Shown piece after piece: positions 11,453 to 22,886 of a DNA stretch of 64,000 bases. This stretch comes from Pyrus communis (Eukaryota > Streptophyta > Magnoliopsida > Rosales > Rosaceae). Below the pieces are notes generated by a model, which saw only the letters and a program-made list of their open reading frames with translations, was not told where the DNA came from and searched no databases. Positions within the stretch are counted from its first letter, which is position 1; each line of letters opens with the position of its first letter. The translations under genes were made by a program, and so were the position numbers. The DNA lies in assembly GCF_963583255.1 (NCBI RefSeq), contig NC_084803.1, forward strand, positions 24,154,428 to 24,218,427, written 5' to 3'.

Positions 11453-14184
11453 ATGGCGTGTATCACGATCCCTCTCTCTTCCTCCTCCTCTTCCTCTTTT
11501 ATACTCTCACACACAACCCTCGTTCGGTTCCGAACCCCCAGAAATCTTTCCATCTCCTCCACACGAAAACGGCTCTCACTCTCAGTCTCGGTCTCAGCTT
11601 CCTCCTCTGCTCTCCAAGCTCTGATTTTCGACTGCGACGGCGTAATACTCGAGTCCGAGCACTTGCACCGCCAAGCTTACAACGAGGCCTTCGCTCATTT
11701 CAATGTCCGCTGCTCTTCCTCTGCCTCTCAACCCCTCAACTGGGACCTCCACTTCTACGATCAGCTCCAGAACCAAATCGGCGGTGGCAAACCCAAAATG
11801 CGATGGTCTCTCTCTCTCTCTAATTTTCTCCAAAGATTGAAACTTTGGATTTTGTTTTCTTCTTTGATTGAATTCGGGTTTGGGTTGTTTAAGGTACTTT
11901 AAGGAGCACGGTTGGCCGTCGTCCACAATCTTCGAGAAGCCTCCGGAAGACGATGAGGGCCGAGCCAAGATCATTGATACTATTCAGGTTCTAATTTTGC
12001 TTGTTCTAGTTGTTTGGCTTCTGAGAAAATGAATTTCCGGATTGTTTTCTTAGTTTTAAATTCCTCTAATCATTGGCATGTTTGGGTTAAACTTGTTAGA
12101 AATTTTGTAGCTCATCTAAAAATCCTTCCACTGTCAGTGCATTGAGATTGTTGTTACTTTAATCTTTTTGTCGTGAATTTGCAGTTTGCGTTTTCAAATC
12201 TTGGGTATAGATTGGTTTTGAATTTTATGTACTTTTATTCGTAGTATGTTGATCCTTTTATCGTCTTGTAGGATTGGAAAACTGAAAGGTACAAAGAAAT
12301 TATCAAATCCGGAACTGTAAGGAGACATCTATACTTGCTGCATTTTGGTTTTCCTGTTGATCCTTGTTCTTTTCGAACAAATTATTGGTTTGTTGAAATT
12401 GAATAAATAACTCGTAGCGATATAGACTTGTGAACTTTGTTTTATTGTCTTTCTTTTTTGACCAGGTGGAACCAAGACCAGGAGTTTTAAGATTGATGGA
12501 TGACGCCAAGGCTTCTGTAAGCTAATGTTTACTATTCAAAAGTTTAATTTCTTGTCACGGTACTTTTAAATCCACTTATGTTATATGCATCCCTTTATCC
12601 CCGATTCAGTTCCAAGAACATCTATTTACATTTTATGTATTGGTTTGTTTCTCTTCCGCTGTTGTTAGCATCTGCTTTCTTGCATTAAACTGCATTTTTT
12701 ATGCTTGTACGAGTAATCTCTCTCTGATTGTTGTAGGGGAAAAAGCTTGCTGTTTGCTCTGCAGCAACTAAAAGTTCAGTAATTCTATGTCTTGAAAACC
12801 TTATAGGAATTGTAAGCCTTTTTCCTTAACATTTTCGTTAACTTAATACAGTTCAAACTTAGAACCAGCTGTATTTGCTTCTTTGTTAGTACCAAATGTG
12901 CTCATCAATTTATACATTCCTGACTGTAGGAGCGTTTTCAGGGTCTTGATTGCTTCCTTGCTGGTATGTTGATTACTTTTGAACTTCGAAATTCTTCTAT
13001 AAATTGTTTCGGTTGAAATTTTGTCAGACATGTCATTACACATCAATAACCCTTATCTGGTTCTTCATATTCATGCATGGAATTCGGGAACATGTCAATT
13101 ACCCTGAGTAAGGATTAGTTGTATGACAATATATGGTGCATTAACATATGGACTTAGAATGTGTTACAAACCGAGCTATAAAATATTACACATGTATTTA
13201 TATTTAATAAAAACCGCCTAAGCCACTAGGCATCAGGCTCCTTCCTGCCACCTGACTACCGCCTTGCGATTTTAAGAACATTGCTTGCTGGTTTATCAAA
13301 TCACATTGAACGTTTCATGTTTGAATTAGTTTATTAAAAAAGAATTAGACTTTTGAATTCCCTGTCTGATGTGGTTTTTGTGTGAAGGTGATGATGTAAA
13401 GGAAAAAAAGCCTGATCCTTTAATTTATATTACTGCTGCCAAGGTCAGTAATCTAACATCCTAAATTTAAACTTCTAAATATGAATTCAGAAGTCATTAA
13501 TGATCAACAATTTATATTTTGTAAGGATTCTCCTCAGTAACATGAAAAATTCTATGGTGCTGCGCAGTATGGATTACTCTTCACTTTTAACTGTTAGATC
13601 TTGGTTTTTGTGTAACTACATTGTTTGCCTTCCAGAGACTTGGAGTCTCGGAGAAAGATTGTTTGGTCGTGGAGGACAGTGTTATTGGTCTACAGGTAGA
13701 TCCTCATTTTTCTGTAATATTCAGTTACTAATTATTCTTAACCGTTGTGTTTACGCGTAATTCTTCTCTTTTTGTCATTTGTGTATTCAATTCCCTTCAC
13801 TAAACATGGCTAATGCTTTATTTTTGGGTAATGTCAGGCAGCAACAAAAGCTGGGATGTCATGTGTCATTACCTACACCTCTTCAACAGCTGAGCAGGTG
13901 AGGCTTCCTACTCTATAGTCATCTTAAACGAAGGATTTCGTCGACATGATCCACGGTATGAGATAATTGACCCTCCTATGTTGTTATTCTATTAGGATTT
14001 CAAAGATGCAATAGCAATCTACCCTGACTTGAGTAGCATAAGGTATGGCAGTCATTTTCTTCTTTAGTGAATGCATTGTTTTCCTTATATTGTTTGGCAT
14101 ACTTACACATGGTTCGTACTTACGATTCTTTGCAGACTGAAAGATTTGGAATTGTTACTTCATAACGCTGCCATTGCCAATTAG
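11453..14184 (+). CDS. Plastid-targeted HAD-superfamily hydrolase, CbbY-like
   Basis: Eleven exons with GT-AG junctions that keep frame: 11453-11805, 11894-11987, 12272-12316, 12466-12516, 12737-12811, 12930-12963, 13388-13443, 13636-13695, 13838-13897, 13996-14042, 14136-14184. The product is 307 aa. Residues 1-50 are Ser/Arg-rich with few acidic residues, like a chloroplast transit peptide. HAD motif I is Phe-Asp-Cys-Asp-Gly-Val (nucleophile D60, general acid D62). Motif II is Cys-Ser-Ala-Ala-Thr. The motif III lysine is in Lys-Glu-Lys-Lys-Pro-Asp-Pro, and motif IV is Val-Val-Glu-Asp-Ser. Exon order and sequence closely match the Arabidopsis gene At4g39970 as I recall it. The family are Mg-dependent sugar-phosphate phosphatases or mutases; the substrate is not evident. 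No lesion seen. Confidence 0.93.
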
Positions 14185-14526
14185 GAAAGTTCTTGCACTT
14201 CTTGGATTCAAACAACTTGTTTAGCATCTGTAGAATTAAGGGGTGAAACCATCCGGCATGGTCTTTTCGTTGAACTTGTCATTTACAAATGGCTCTGTAT
14301 GTTGTATTCATTAACAGCTTACATGTACAGATGGAAAATAATGAAGGGAAATATGGATTTCATTCATAGCAAGTCTCCGTAAACTGTAAGACAGTTGTTT
14401 ATTTATAGGGCTTTCATGATCAGAGACACCAAACCAAACATAAACAAAGACAACATAAACATGAACTTAAATCAAATAAACCCTCATCAACAAACACATT
14501 TGATACTTCTCCATAAGGAACCAAAG
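14185..14526. other. 3' flank of the HAD hydrolase gene
   Basis: Likely 3' UTR followed by intergenic sequence. No further gene seen. Confidence 0.4.
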
Positions 14527-14850
14527 GTTTGTTACTCACTGCCCACATTGGAGAGCCTCAATCAGTCTCTCGAAATTATTGTACGATGATCCTTTGCCGT
14601 GGATATCCATAGCTTCGACGTTCTTCCATTCCTTTGCCTTGACCCTCATCTTCATCCCCTCTTCTCCGTCAAGCATTTTCTTAACGGGGCCTTCAACTTC
14701 ATCTCGCTTCACATCGGGGCTCACCTCTACTCCCATTTCCCAGGCAGTGCATGTGCATCGACAATTCGTTTGTTGCACACCTTCAGATATTGTCTCAAGA
14801 GTATAATTGCAACCAGTGATAAAAATGCCCCCAACAGATCGACCGGCCTA
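14527..14850 (-). pseudogene. UDP-glycosyltransferase C-terminal fragment (UGT85-like)
   Basis: One minus-strand frame from about 14850 to 14536 reads through a degenerate plant PSPG box (Thr-Leu-Glu-Thr-Ile-Ser-Glu-Gly-Val). It continues as Gln-Gln-Thr-Asn-Cys-Arg, then Val-Lys-Arg-Asp-Glu-Val-Glu and Lys-Glu-Trp-Lys, the C-terminal helices of UGT85-type enzymes. About nine to ten residues that normally lie between Glu-Gly-Val and Gln-Gln-Thr (the Pro-Val-...-Trp-Pro stretch) are missing, and the conserved His-Cys-Gly-Trp is altered. The N-terminal acceptor domain is absent. A non-functional fragment. Confidence 0.72.
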
Positions 14851-15430
14851 CACTCGGTCCTGTGCACACGTTGCCGTGTAACCCCTACCTAAACCTCCTA
14901 AAAAATTCATTGGGTAAAGTAGTGGAGTCTCCCTGTACCACGTCATCCCTAACGATCCACAAAAACGGGTGCTTGCTATTTGCCACCCCCCACGAAACTC
15001 TTTGAGATGGGGGTCTGTCGTCGTAGTTACGCTGCCATAGTTTATATACACAACTTTTTTTTTTTTTTTTTGGGTCAAGTAAGATATCTTCCATTACATT
15101 AAAAACTAGTAAAAGGCCCAAAAAGAACTAGGTAAACAATTATATATAATGGAAAAGGTCCAAGCAAAATGAGAGCTGCAAACGGGAGGCCTACACAAGT
15201 TTAGGCATGAAGGCTGCAAAAACAAACAACAAAAAACCTAATCTCCAGCAGCAAAAACCACGCCGCCACCACAGTCAAATCCTTAGAGGAAGCCAAACTC
15301 TGAGTCGAGAGAGTAGACACCAGATCCAAGTCACCTTCACGAACCTCTGCATATACATACAAATAAAGTATCATACGGGTAGTGAGTGAGGCTAGGGGGT
15401 ATGTAAAATACCCAACACTTGACCTCATTG
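14851..15430. other. Intergenic with poly-T tract
   Basis: Contains a T run at about 15056-15072 followed by GGGTCAAG. Read on the minus strand this could be the poly(A) end of a retroposon, but no LINE or SINE body was recognised. No gene seen. Confidence 0.4.
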
Positions 15431-15798
15431 GGGATCCAGCATGCAGGTTGGGGGTGACACGCCCCGACCCCGATATTCCCCGAATACCAGGATAGGCAAG
15501 TGCTGGCCGACACTCAAGGGTGACGAAAGCCATTTATTGAGTGCAAATGCTGAAAACAAGGGATAAATAAGGCTTATAAATATAAAAGAATACTGAATAT
15601 GCAAATAAGGAACATGTTCAAAGCACATCTCTAATCTAGAACACTAAAAGAAAATAATATAAAATTGAATGAATAAAAGAATGGATCCTACACCAAGAGG
15701 TCTCGAAGATGCCGATGTGTAAGTGCCTTGACGTTGGGATTGTACGCCTCGATTCTAAGTCCTGAATGGGGCGCAAAACAAACATGAGTGGACCAAGT

Positions 15799-15832
<34 letters not shown>

Positions 15833-16800
15833 AAACAGTTATCAACGTACTAACCCCCAGGCTTTATGAAAACACAAATATAATGATAAACATAGGTTTT
15901 CCGAAACCTAGCATGTCGTGCAATATCTCAAATCATAACTTGTATATATAATAAACACTAGTGAATGTCCGATATAACTCTCCAGGCCCCATGCTGGCTC
16001 CCCGTCTCTGAGCAGACAGTCAGAGGAAAATACACTTCAGGCCCCATGCTGGCTCCCCGTCTCTATGCTAAATAGCCAGAGGAAACACACTCCAGGCTCT
16101 ATGCCAACACCAAACCGTTGCCCGGGACTGACCGGATCTATCCCTACATCTCGTAGCGGAAAGGACCACTAGGTAAGTACAAAACCAGTTAACATACATA
16201 TATTGAAAATCAACTTCATAGTATAAAGTCATCCATCATCTATACTATAAAGAGGTGTTCTAATCATGTTCTAAATATCATATCGTCATCCATCAAATAT
16301 TCTATAAGAACATGGGTTATAGGAAAAATAGTAATAATTCAAACTAGCCTCGGTAAGCATGTTATCTCGTAAAATGTTCATAAAACATAATCATCAAATC
16401 ATGCTTTTCATGTATGCATTTCTACTATCAAAACATGCATTTTTAAAAGGGGTCCACTCACAGTACTTCGCCGTCGAAAAGTCACGCCATCTAGCGAAGA
16501 AGGAAACGTCACAGATAAACGCCCCTAAGCACATAAATGGTACATTTAGTCAAACTCTACTCAAACGACTGAATTTGGGAAAACAGACATCGGAAACGGG
16601 TTCAGGACGTCGAAATTAGCCTAGGAGGGGTCCCGCACGAAGTCAACGTCAACGCTGACCGTTGACCAGGTCCGGGTCAGCAGGTCAAACGGTTCTGGGC
16701 TTGGATCCGGATTGGGTTAAAGGGTTTGGACTTGGATTGGATCCAGGTTTGGGCCTAAAGGGTTTGGGTCTAATGGGTTTAGGGTTAACAGGCCGAAGGC
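15431..16800. repeat. LTR-type dispersed repeat, possibly a solo LTR
   Basis: Begins near a TGACACGCCCCGACCCCGA motif of the kind found at plant LTR termini. It contains an (AT)n run at 15797-15828 and two to three copies of a ~60 bp unit with CAGGCCCCATGCTGGCTCCC between 15980 and 16110, and ends in Gly/Leu-like G-rich repeats near 16790. No ORF is supported. Exact ends and target duplication were not resolved. Confidence 0.4.
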
Positions 16801-17418
16801 CCTTGAGAGAACAAATTTACGTTTATTTTTCAACAAGTTGCAAACTGTCAGAATGCGTAATTCACGTTATTTAGACCAAGCTAAAATACATGGAAAACAC
16901 CTCAATTCTTGAGAGACAAATTCACATTTATTTTCTAAACAAGTTGCAAACAGTCAAAAGCCGTTTTGGAGAATAAGAGGAAAGATGAATGACTCCCACA
17001 ACATAGATGATTCTTCTCCACCTTCGTTTGTCATTTGTCTTAATCAAGTTTCAAAGTAAATTACAAGTTGAGAACAATAGAGACCTACAAACCAAAATTT
17101 ACACGATGTAAGTGAAAATGTACTGTCTTGACTTAGACCCCATGCGATACTTCAAGCAAGCTCTCAAGAGTTGTAGGTATTTTGAATAATTCCACTATGA
17201 CTGGGGTCTTTACAAATTTAGTCTTAAGAGTTACTAGATTAGAAGACACACAATAATTGACCGACTTATATGTATTTGCACATATATTATGCTAAATTGT
17301 TGTTAGTGAAGAATCATCACTGTCATTTGACCAAGACACTACTTTTCGTCTTTTAGCAACAGTTCCTTGCATTGTATTCACTTGGGACTGTTCGTTTATT
17401 GTGTGATTATTGTTAATG
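16801..17418. repeat. Diverged copy of the repeat found upstream of the first RLP gene
   Basis: Shares long stretches (for example ACAAATTTACGTTTATTTT, GATGATTCTTCTCCACC, GTTAGTGAAGAATCATCACTG) with 33180-34940. This suggests an RLP-upstream segment was duplicated here. Its last 336 bases (17083-17418) recur identically at 27625-27960 on the other side of the LTR element. Confidence 0.7.
17083..17418 (+). repeat. 336-bp flank duplication, left copy
   Basis: Starts ACCTACAAACC and ends TTGTTAATG. Appears identical to 27625-27960. After it come two bases (TG) and then the LTR, starting 116 bp inside its normal edge. Too long to be a target-site duplication. Confidence 0.88.
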
Positions 17419-17420
17419 TG

Positions 17421-19770
17421 TGACTCAAAAACGTAAAATAACAATATGAAATACTAACTTAGACTCAAAAGAATGCAAAACTAAAAATAAGAAAGATTAA
17501 GACTAAGACTTAAACGAAATATGGGGGGGATTGATTTTGGACGAATTTAAACTAAAATGGATAGATTGTAAAGAAAACAAATTGTAAATATGAAATTGAC
17601 GGAAATGAATGGATGGTATGGCTAGCTAAGGGGTTCATCTCCATACATGTTACACTTGCATAATAAAATGGTTTCCAATTGCATTTCAATAAACCATGAA
17701 TTCTCAACACCCCGGGTTAATTAGGTCCGCTTAAATTAACCGTCAAGTTTTCCTTAAGTTAATGAATTGGATGATTGCATACGACAACCCAAAGCATTCC
17801 TCACAAGTTCCCTTCATGAATTGCATAATAGAGAAACAAGCAAGAATCATTAAGCATCATGAAAACTATAAGTGTTGACGAGGCATTCGTTACTATGATT
17901 GCATGAAACTTATGCCAAGAATTCGTTTAACGCGATTGTTTATAAGCAACCTCCACTACTTGTGAATATAAGTTCATAACGATTAGGTGAAACTCACTTA
18001 TATTCTAGCGTCATATTCATGCATGAAAATTAAGCGTTCATTCTCAATAAACATACATAAATAGGATATCAATCAAATAGTTAAACAAATTGAATTCACA
18101 ACTTATGAAACGTAATTAAAAGTAATCAAATCAAAATGCAAGCATAAACATATATTTCGAATCCCCCCCTAGCTAAAGGGGGGTTTAGTTCCTCATACAA
18201 AACAAAGAGAATTGAAATTAAACATTGAAATCAAAGAAACGCCTAAACATTCCAACAACTCAAACTTGAATTGTATGAACGTTTAGGCCCTCTTCTCTTC
18301 CTCTTTATTGTAGCATAAGGTCTAGGGATAATTGGTTTGGGGGATGGAAGTGTGGAATGGAGTGGGGAATTATGGAAATAGGTGAGGAGTGGTGGAGAAA
18401 ATGGTGCAGAAAGTGGAGAGAAACTCACGGCTAGAGAAGGAATGGAGTGTTTGTGTTGTGGTATCTACAATGGAATGAGATGTTCTTTGAATGAATGAAT
18501 GCAAGGGTATTTATAGGAGTAATGGAGGGAACATGACAGCTAGGAGGTGGGTGGAAATGTGGCTGCAAGTTTGGTGAATGATTATGAGTGAATGCATGTG
18601 AATGTGGCTAGGTTGGAAAGCTGGAAATCTGAAAATGCAAATGGGAATGCTGAAATGCAAAGGTGGCCACGGTTTTGAGTGTGTTTTGTGTTGGAAATGC
18701 ATGTGAATGCATGTGAATGTTGTTTGTGTGAAGTGTGTGTGGGTTAAAGAGTGAATGGTGGTGTAATGATGAAGTGTGATGGCTGAAAATGTCAAGGGAA
18801 ATGCATGTGATTGCAAGGCAAAGAATTTCAGGATGCATGTGTGTTGGTGTGTTGTGTGATTTGTTTTGTGGTTAATGGGAATGTGGTTGAATGATTAAAT
18901 GGACATGTGGGTGAATGTGAAGGGAATGCATGTGTTGATTGATTTGTGGTGCAATGATGAAAGGCAAAGTGGAAGAATGTGGCTGAAATGGTTGAGGAAT
19001 TATGCACGGCAATGGGTTGATTTTTTTGATGATTTAAAATGTTGATGCATGATGAAGAGTTAATAAATAATGCATGTAGGGTTAGCTAGGTTGTGTGATG
19101 ATGAGTGTATGTGACATTGTTTTGTGACAAAGAATGGATAGGGTGAATGATTATGTGGCTACATGTTTGAATAATTAAAGTGCATGTGGGTTGATTGAAT
19201 GAATGCAAAGTGAATGATTAATGAAATGGGAAAGCATGACCAAGGTGGAAATGCATGTGAAATGTTGGAAAGGGATTGGGAATGCACGGCTTTGGGGAAA
19301 GAATGAATGGATGTGCAAATGTGTCTTAATTAATGAAAGTGTTTGGAGAATGAATGCAATGATGAAGAGTGAATAAAGAATGCATGTAGGGTTAGCTAGG
19401 TTGGCTTTGTTTGGGTGCATGTGTGTTAATGGTGGTTTTGCATGTGAATTGATGGATTGGTTTTGATGGAATGGATGGTTCTTTGCATGGCTATAAGGGA
19501 GAGAATAAGAGAGAATGGGCTAGGCCCTTTGTTTTATGTCCAAAGTGAATACAAGGCCTTCAAATTCGTCCATCCTTTTGGCTCCATGGATAAGCTATCC
19601 AATCCATGCCCAAAAATGCTCCAAATGGCCTCAAAATGCACTTTCTTGCTCCCTAGGCCCTTAGAACCTGAAAACACACAAAAGAAGCATAAAGGACTAA
19701 AATAACTAGAGAAACATAACGTAAATGCACGAGAACAAGCCATTTAAGTCGCATGAATATGCTCCTATCA
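17421..19770 (-). repeat. 3' LTR of the non-autonomous element, truncated at its outer edge
   Basis: 2350 bp, matching 25275-27624. The outer 116 bp (the TGATGCGAG end present at 25159-25274) is missing and replaced by flanking DNA. Rich in reiterated ATGCATGTGAATG-like units (18540-19440). Minus-strand frames inside it are Ser/His/Thr-rich translations of these units and are not treated as genes. Confidence 0.88.
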
Positions 19771-19771
19771 A

Positions 19772-19786
19772 ATACCCCCACACTTA
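19772..19786 (-). other. Polypurine tract of the non-autonomous element
   Basis: On the minus strand AAGTGTGGGGGTATT lies immediately before the LTR start TGATAGGAGC, the expected position for plus-strand DNA priming. Confidence 0.8.
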
Positions 19787-20521
19787 TCTTTTGCTAGTCC
19801 TCGAGCAAAACAGAAAGAAAAACAAAACAAAACCAAACGAAACAAAACAAGTAAAACACAACCTAAACCTTCCAACAACTGTCTTAGGGATTTCCAATGC
19901 ACATGACACGTTAAAAATCATCATTCCCACAGATTTTAGTCATCTTTACACTTAAGTACATTCTTAATCATAGTCACCATATACTAGTTCACAATTAAGC
20001 ATTTAAAACCATGTTTTGAATGTAGTAACATGCCTTAGAGAATTTGCTCAATTCCTTACAAGATATGCACTCGATTTTCACTCAGATTTTCTAACTACAC
20101 ACCCTAATCTAGTCATATGTGAGAAGATTGATGTAAACATGTAGACAAACACTCACATAAGTTATAACAAGGAAAGCATTTTCTGGATTTACGATAATGA
20201 CATGAATATGATCTCATGAATGGAATGCTACTACTTAGAATGAGAACCAGTGATTCCATAAGCTCATATCAATTCCAAACTCCACAAATTGAAACACATA
20301 ACACTCAAGAGAGAAGCATAAGGGTTGAAACGGAGCTAAAGGTGTTTGGCTAACAAAGAAGGGATATGGAAAACAAAGGTTCTTAAAGAAATAGCGAGCA
20401 AAGCATTTGAATTAACGTAGAATTCACTTTTGAATGAAAACTCAACTTTTGAACAAGGGGGAACAAGCTCTTTTTCCTTTCTTTCTTTTCTTTTCTGTTT
20501 TTCTTTTTCATATGTTTTTCA

Positions 20522-20555
<34 letters not shown>

Positions 20556-22028
20556 CTTTTCTTTTGACTTCTCAAAGCATACATAAACACTTAAAAACAA
20601 AACATTCTCTCCCCCACACTTATTTTCTTTCATAATGTAACTCAAAAGGAATTCAATTAAGTCATGCTCACTATCTATTAAGAACAAGGGTGGGGATTGT
20701 CCTAAACTAGGCTAGGTGAGGAAAATGTGGGTAAACAAAGAATAAAGGCTAAACAAGGCTCAACGGGGTTAAGACTTACAACATATACGAAGTATGGGAA
20801 GTAAGGCTATTTGGCTATGGTGGTGGTCACTACACAACTTCTTCTTGAATATGTGTTATGCAAATCAATAACATGCTTTGGATATAAGTTCTAGCATTTA
20901 GTTCTATCATGATACAATTGCATTCTAAGTAGCAACCAAGCAAGGAATAATGAGATCATGCAACAACTTTAGAAAACAAAGAATCACAGAAAATAACTCT
21001 CCAAAGAAGGTAATGGCTCGAGTCTCACAGGGATGTAGCGTTATTATGAGTTCCTTCCTTCAAGCATGTTACAAAAACGAATTTTTCTTTTATGATTGCA
21101 TGTGAAGTCATACATTATAACCATAACTAAACATATACCAAGAGTAAATCAAACTTTCATCCATGTTTATAACTCTTTTTAACAGTCATGCAATTACAAA
21201 CCAAATCCTCATCATAACGTTGGAAGGTTTCCTAAGACACAAAAACAACTCAAAACACTCTTTTTAGGCTTTTCAAAAAAATGTTTTTCAAATTTTTATG
21301 TGATTTTCAGAGTTATAAAACAAAACACGCTAAAACAGTTTAAAAACACCTTAAAAATATTTAAAACAGCAAGGAACAACACTTGAAGTTATGGGTGATA
21401 AAATTCAACGAATTTGCATCAACATACTTAGCTACCCCCCCACACTTAAATCAAACATTGTCCTCAATGTTTTAAGCATAGATTCACACAAAGCATAAGT
21501 AAATACACAAAAAACACTTAAACATACTAAACATGGCAGAATGTAATTAACAAAGAGAAGAGTTTAGAGACGCAAATCTGGTTATAGAGTGTAAATTCCA
21601 TCTTCTCCTTGGTAATTGCATTGAGGCTTTTGATCTTTGTGATTCCACAGGCTTACTCTTGAACTGGTTTCTGCCCATCGTTGATTTTCCTTTGTGCTAC
21701 TTCTTGAACTGGGCAGCATGATGGTTCATTTGGTCTCCCCCGAAGGTCTGAGCTTATCCCTTTTATCTGTTTCTTTGTTCAATCTTTCCAATTCGTATTG
21801 AAAAGGGTTGGAGGATAACTCAGCCTATGTTTGTCTCCACATGCTTCAATGTATCATTTTCACTTGCCTTACTCGCTCCCCTTTGCAGAAGTGGTCCCTT
21901 CTCCGGAAGTGTATCAACCGTTGAAGATGACTACTCGAGAGCAACGCTAGGTAAGCAATCAGGAATAGATTCCAGGCAGTTGGCTCCAGATCGGAAGATT
22001 GACTCCAAGTGCCGACTGATTGCTTCTT
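19787..22028. other. 3' non-coding region of the non-autonomous element
   Basis: No gene seen. Contains two further PPT-like G-runs on the minus strand (about 20609-20620 and 21434-21447) and a T run near 20527-20557. The whole stretch matches the region 62300-64000 of the second element in reverse, so it is conserved element sequence, not host DNA. Confidence 0.75.
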
Positions 22029-22298
22029 TTACTTTGCCATGCGAGTAAGAACAAGGACAAAGAAAAAGACAGGGAAAGAGCATGATATGAGATACTTTTG
22101 CTTTTGACCTTGATGATATGAGATACCTTTGCTTTGAAGAAGCGGTGAATGAATTAGCACATGCTTCAATCCGCCGTTTCCTCCTGGGTCATATGTACTC
22201 CAGGCATCTGGTATCATCTTTGGGGAAGAAGAAAGAATTGAGTATTTTGAAAGGCTTTGCTGGGAGTGCGCCCTCAGAGGTGAGGGAGAGTTGGGCAT
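22029..22298 (-). CDS. Conserved sense-strand short ORF downstream of gag, unknown
   Basis: ATG at 22298 opens an 89-codon frame starting Met-Pro-Asn-Ser-Pro-Ser-Pro-Leu, rich in Ser and Pro. The same start and the next ~40 residues occur at 61953 in the second element, but the frames differ further on because of indels. A TATA-like sequence lies upstream in the second element. It could be an exon of a captured host gene (a GCAAAG-GTATC donor-like site is present) or a chance frame. No family recognised. Confidence 0.35.
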   Translation of the reverse strand: MPNSPSPLRAHSQQSLSKYSILSSSPKMIPDAWSTYDPGGNGGLKHVLIHSPLLQSKGISYHQGQKQKYLISCSFPVFFFVLVLTRMAK

Positions 22299-22499
22299 TT
22301 TCTTCAGGTTTTCCCTGCCATAAAAGACGAAGGTCGACATACATAGAGATAATATCAAGTGGTGGTACTTTTTACCTTTGTCGACAAACGTTTTGATCCC
22401 GCAACTCCGGCTTTTTGAAATAGTGGTGCCTCTTCGATCTTTGAATTCGGCTCTTCGATTTCTGAGCAGGCGCCCCTTCGATTTCTGAACGACGCCCCT

Positions 22500-22886
22500 T
22501 CGCTTTCTGAACGACACGTGGTAGTGCAGATGCGGCTCCTTTTGACAAAGCTGCACGCGTTTTCTGAAAAGCAGAGAAAGCGTCGCCTAACTTACGCTTG
22601 TCGGCTAAAGACGTGTAGTTGCGATGATGGCCTCCACGTGTTTTCAGCTTTGTCAGAAATCTTTTGACAAAGTTGAACGCGTTTTCTGAAAAGCCGAGGG
22701 AGCGTCGCCTAACTTACGCCGGAAAATCCGGCTCTTTGAATCGGTGGACGCGTCGCCTTGGCATTTTATAGAGCTATCGATCACCGCCAACATACACACT
22801 CTGAAGATTTCCCATTCCTGAAACTCAACTCCGACCCTTTGAAAATTTACTCCATCAACCCCTATCTTTGAACACCTTTGAAAAAA
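22500..22886 (+). promoter_or_regulatory. Internal promoter region of the antisense ORF
   Basis: Contains a TATA-like box (ATTTTATAGAG, about 22764) some 120 bp before the ATG and two CACGTG G-box cores (about 22515 and 22637). A tandemly repeated ~125 bp unit is also present, with GCGTTTTCTGAAAAG and GCGTCGCCTAACTTACGC occurring twice. The arrangement is shared with the second element. Promoter function is inferred from motif layout. Confidence 0.55.

Noticed and set aside
16740..16790. Interstitial telomere repeat (TTTAGGG)
   Set aside because: Only one exact unit in a G-rich, imperfect stretch.
18511..18816. 101-codon minus-strand His/Ser/Thr-rich frame, repeated at 26365-26670
   Set aside because: Identical only because the LTRs are identical; composition is the translation of ATGCATGTG repeats and similar frames differ in the other LTRs.
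22118..22396. Frames overlapping the sense and antisense ORFs of the LTR elements on the opposite strand
   Set aside because: Mirror frames of the same conserved sequence without start context or motif.
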